From: Anaerolineaceae bacterium
GTDB lineage: Bacteria; Chloroflexota; Anaerolineae; Anaerolineales; Villigracilaceae
Reading direction: 5' to 3'
Assembly: GCA_009885525.1 (NCBI GenBank)
Contig: VFKN01000100.1
Span: 1 to 51,862 of the forward strand
Length of the DNA stretch: 51,862 bases
The position numbers were made by a program, and so were the translations under genes. The notes under the pieces were generated by a model. It made no database searches and was not told the DNA's origin. It saw nothing but the letters and a program-made list of their open reading frames with translations. Positions 51,029-51,862 of the stretch are shown here, piece after piece; the first letter of the stretch is position 1, and each line of letters opens with the position of its first letter.

Positions 51029-51172
51029 TTAAGCCGACGGCGTTACGCCGAACAGCGACAAGCCGATGATAACCAGCGAAGCGATAAGCAATAGCACAAG
51101 GATTGCCAACACAACGGGGACGAGTTTCTCCGTCAATGTTGTGGGTGAGAAGCGCACGGAACGGTTGGACAT
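51029..51172 (-). CDS. 47-residue single-pass membrane protein
   Basis: A small gene: a polar N-terminus (MSNRSVRFSPTTLTEKL), one transmembrane helix (VPVVLAILVLLLIASLVIIG) and a short tail ending TPSA. AAAAGGAG lies seven bases before the ATG. It is directly upstream of the multi-pass membrane gene and probably in one transcript with it. No family is recognised. Confidence 0.7.
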   Translation of the reverse strand: MSNRSVRFSPTTLTEKLVPVVLAILVLLLIASLVIIGLSLFGVTPSA

Positions 51173-51205
51173 AAAAAACTCCTTTTGCAATTATCCTTAA
51201 ATACA

Positions 51206-51230
51206 GCAAGGGCGTTTTCACGCCCTCGCC
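51206..51230 (-). terminator. weak hairpin after the PPOX gene
   Basis: GCGAGGGCG and CGCCCTTGC pair on the minus strand with one G-U pair and a 6-nt loop. The T-tail is poor. Confidence 0.4.
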
Positions 51231-51314
51231 TCTGATTTTTCAATTGTACGTCTTGTCACGGAAAAGACAATATAGATTTGCGCAGAATTTCCCTAGAGAT
51301 TGGTGAGCAAAATT

Positions 51315-51689
51315 TTACAACTTCGCGCCGACTTTGATCGTTGTATATTTTGCCTTACGCAGACTGCCCATCATGCGGAACATGCCGAACATCAATCCGT
51401 ATTTTTTTTTGAACAGGTTAACTGTGCGGCTGACCGCTTCACCTGAATTATCCGCGCGGGCTTGTGCTTCAGCCCATTCGCCAACAGGCTCGCCGGAAGC
51501 GCTGGATGGCGTAACGCGCACCTTCCCCTCCCTGCGGATTCGTTTCGCCTTGCCCGAATTTATTTCAGTCCATATTAATAATGCGCCCGCATCTTCAGCA
51601 AACCAGACGGGTGTTTTCACCCCCTGCCCATTCTTGCGGAAAGTTTCAATGGTCATGTATTGTTGTTTTTCAAATTGTTTGAGATTCAT
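51315..51689 (-). CDS. PPOX-class flavin/F420-binding protein
   Basis: 124 residues, split-barrel fold of the pyridoxamine-phosphate-oxidase-like class. The opening MTIETFRKNGQGVKTPVWF and LLIWT are typical of small FMN- or F420-dependent members, and AKRIRREGKVRV is the phosphate-binding region. The cofactor and substrate cannot be settled. The start at 51689 is chosen because CAGGAAC lies ahead of it. Confidence 0.87.
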   Translation of the reverse strand: MNLKQFEKQQYMTIETFRKNGQGVKTPVWFAEDAGALLIWTEINSGKAKRIRREGKVRVTPSSASGEPVGEWAEAQARADNSGEAVSRTVNLFKKKYGLMFGMFRMMGSLRKAKYTTIKVGAKL

Positions 51690-51709
51690 AGTGTTCCTGA
51701 AAAAAATTA

Positions 51710-51862
51710 ACCACAAAGTACGCGCAGGTCACGAAGGAAAATATAATTCTATTAGAGAGTGTTTCTTAAGTCTTTTTTGTACACGGATTTGACGGATTAC
51801 ACGGGCGAACACGGATTTTTTAAAGGATTTTTCCGTGAGAATCCGTGAAATCAGTGTAATCC
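51710..51862. repeat. low-complexity repeats at the right edge
   Basis: A CCACAAAGTACGC...GGTCACGAAGG segment is followed by units of ACACGGATTTGACGGATT facing AATCCGTGAAATC and TGTAATCC, an imperfect inverted repeat from about 51778 to the window edge. No gene is visible. Such CACGGATT strings recur in many environmental bacterial genomes. Confidence 0.55.

Overview
The window most resembles a mesophilic Chloroflexota genome, probably Anaerolineae; this is inferred from content and style, not from a marker search. The signs are many lipoproteins and surface proteins with Thr/Pro-rich stalks (NBR1-Ig-like, LysM, CAP, SBBP-propeller, GH114), kinase-like/TolB and TIR/WD40 fusions, an ALDH16-type double aldehyde dehydrogenase, and intergenic regions dense in palindromic repeats. 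Base composition is near 50 percent GC. No rRNA, tRNA, CRISPR array or recognisable transposase gene was found.

Layout. 1-654: repeats, a terminator and the first copy of a miniature inverted-repeat element, then nnr (metabolite repair). 2.2-3.2 kb: a solo MNT nucleotidyltransferase, a cluster of CCCTTCGGG palindromes and a small helical protein. 3.2-8.8 kb: a persulfide-dioxygenase-like MBL/rhodanese protein, ALDH16 and an NBR1-Ig lipoprotein. 8.9-13.6 kb: EamA transporter, PAF-acetylhydrolase-like enzyme and sulfotransferase, divergent from an alpha/beta hydrolase-tetR pair whose promoter holds two 15-bp operator palindromes. 13.7-16.7 kb: UspA and a four-gene reverse operon (DinB/ClbS, methyltransferase, small protein, RlmI-like methyltransferase). 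16.7-25.6 kb: LysM and CAP surface proteins, LysE, GH114, secDF, an M1 peptidase and a parallel beta-helix protein. 25.7-27.9 kb: three overlapping reverse genes (PP2C/SpoIIE phosphatase, RCK channel-like protein, P-loop kinase). 28.1-33.6 kb: a lipoprotein, rpmF, a 1001-residue TIR-TM-WD40 protein and fabD. 33.6-40.3 kb: PLD lipoprotein, a candidate structured RNA, aminotransferase, pckA and an SBBP propeller. 40.3-44.4 kb: SET protein, acyltransferase, pseudokinase-TolB. 44.5-49.7 kb: reverse operon trmFO-M28-histidine kinase-hflX-small membrane protein. 49.8-51.9 kb: third miniature element, an L7/L12-like small protein, membrane proteins and a PPOX flavoprotein.

The strongest unexplained signal is a family of 125-136 bp miniature elements at 441-576, 27914-28038 and 49788-49913. 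They share 13-bp perfect terminal inverted repeats (GTGTGCACGCAAA) and a conserved interior of three successive hairpins. Two copies are flanked by perfect 8-bp target duplications (TCGTTTTT and TTTGAATT), and the third by a decayed one. Every copy lies just upstream of a gene and in the same orientation relative to it. Other notable points are a recurrent -10 box placed 6-7 nt before the start codon (leaderless transcripts), a self-contained structured RNA candidate at 34930-35030, a 46-bp perfect palindrome at 44447-44492, a kinase domain that has lost all three catalytic residues, a channel-like RCK protein without the potassium filter, and repeat-derived linkers inside coding sequences.
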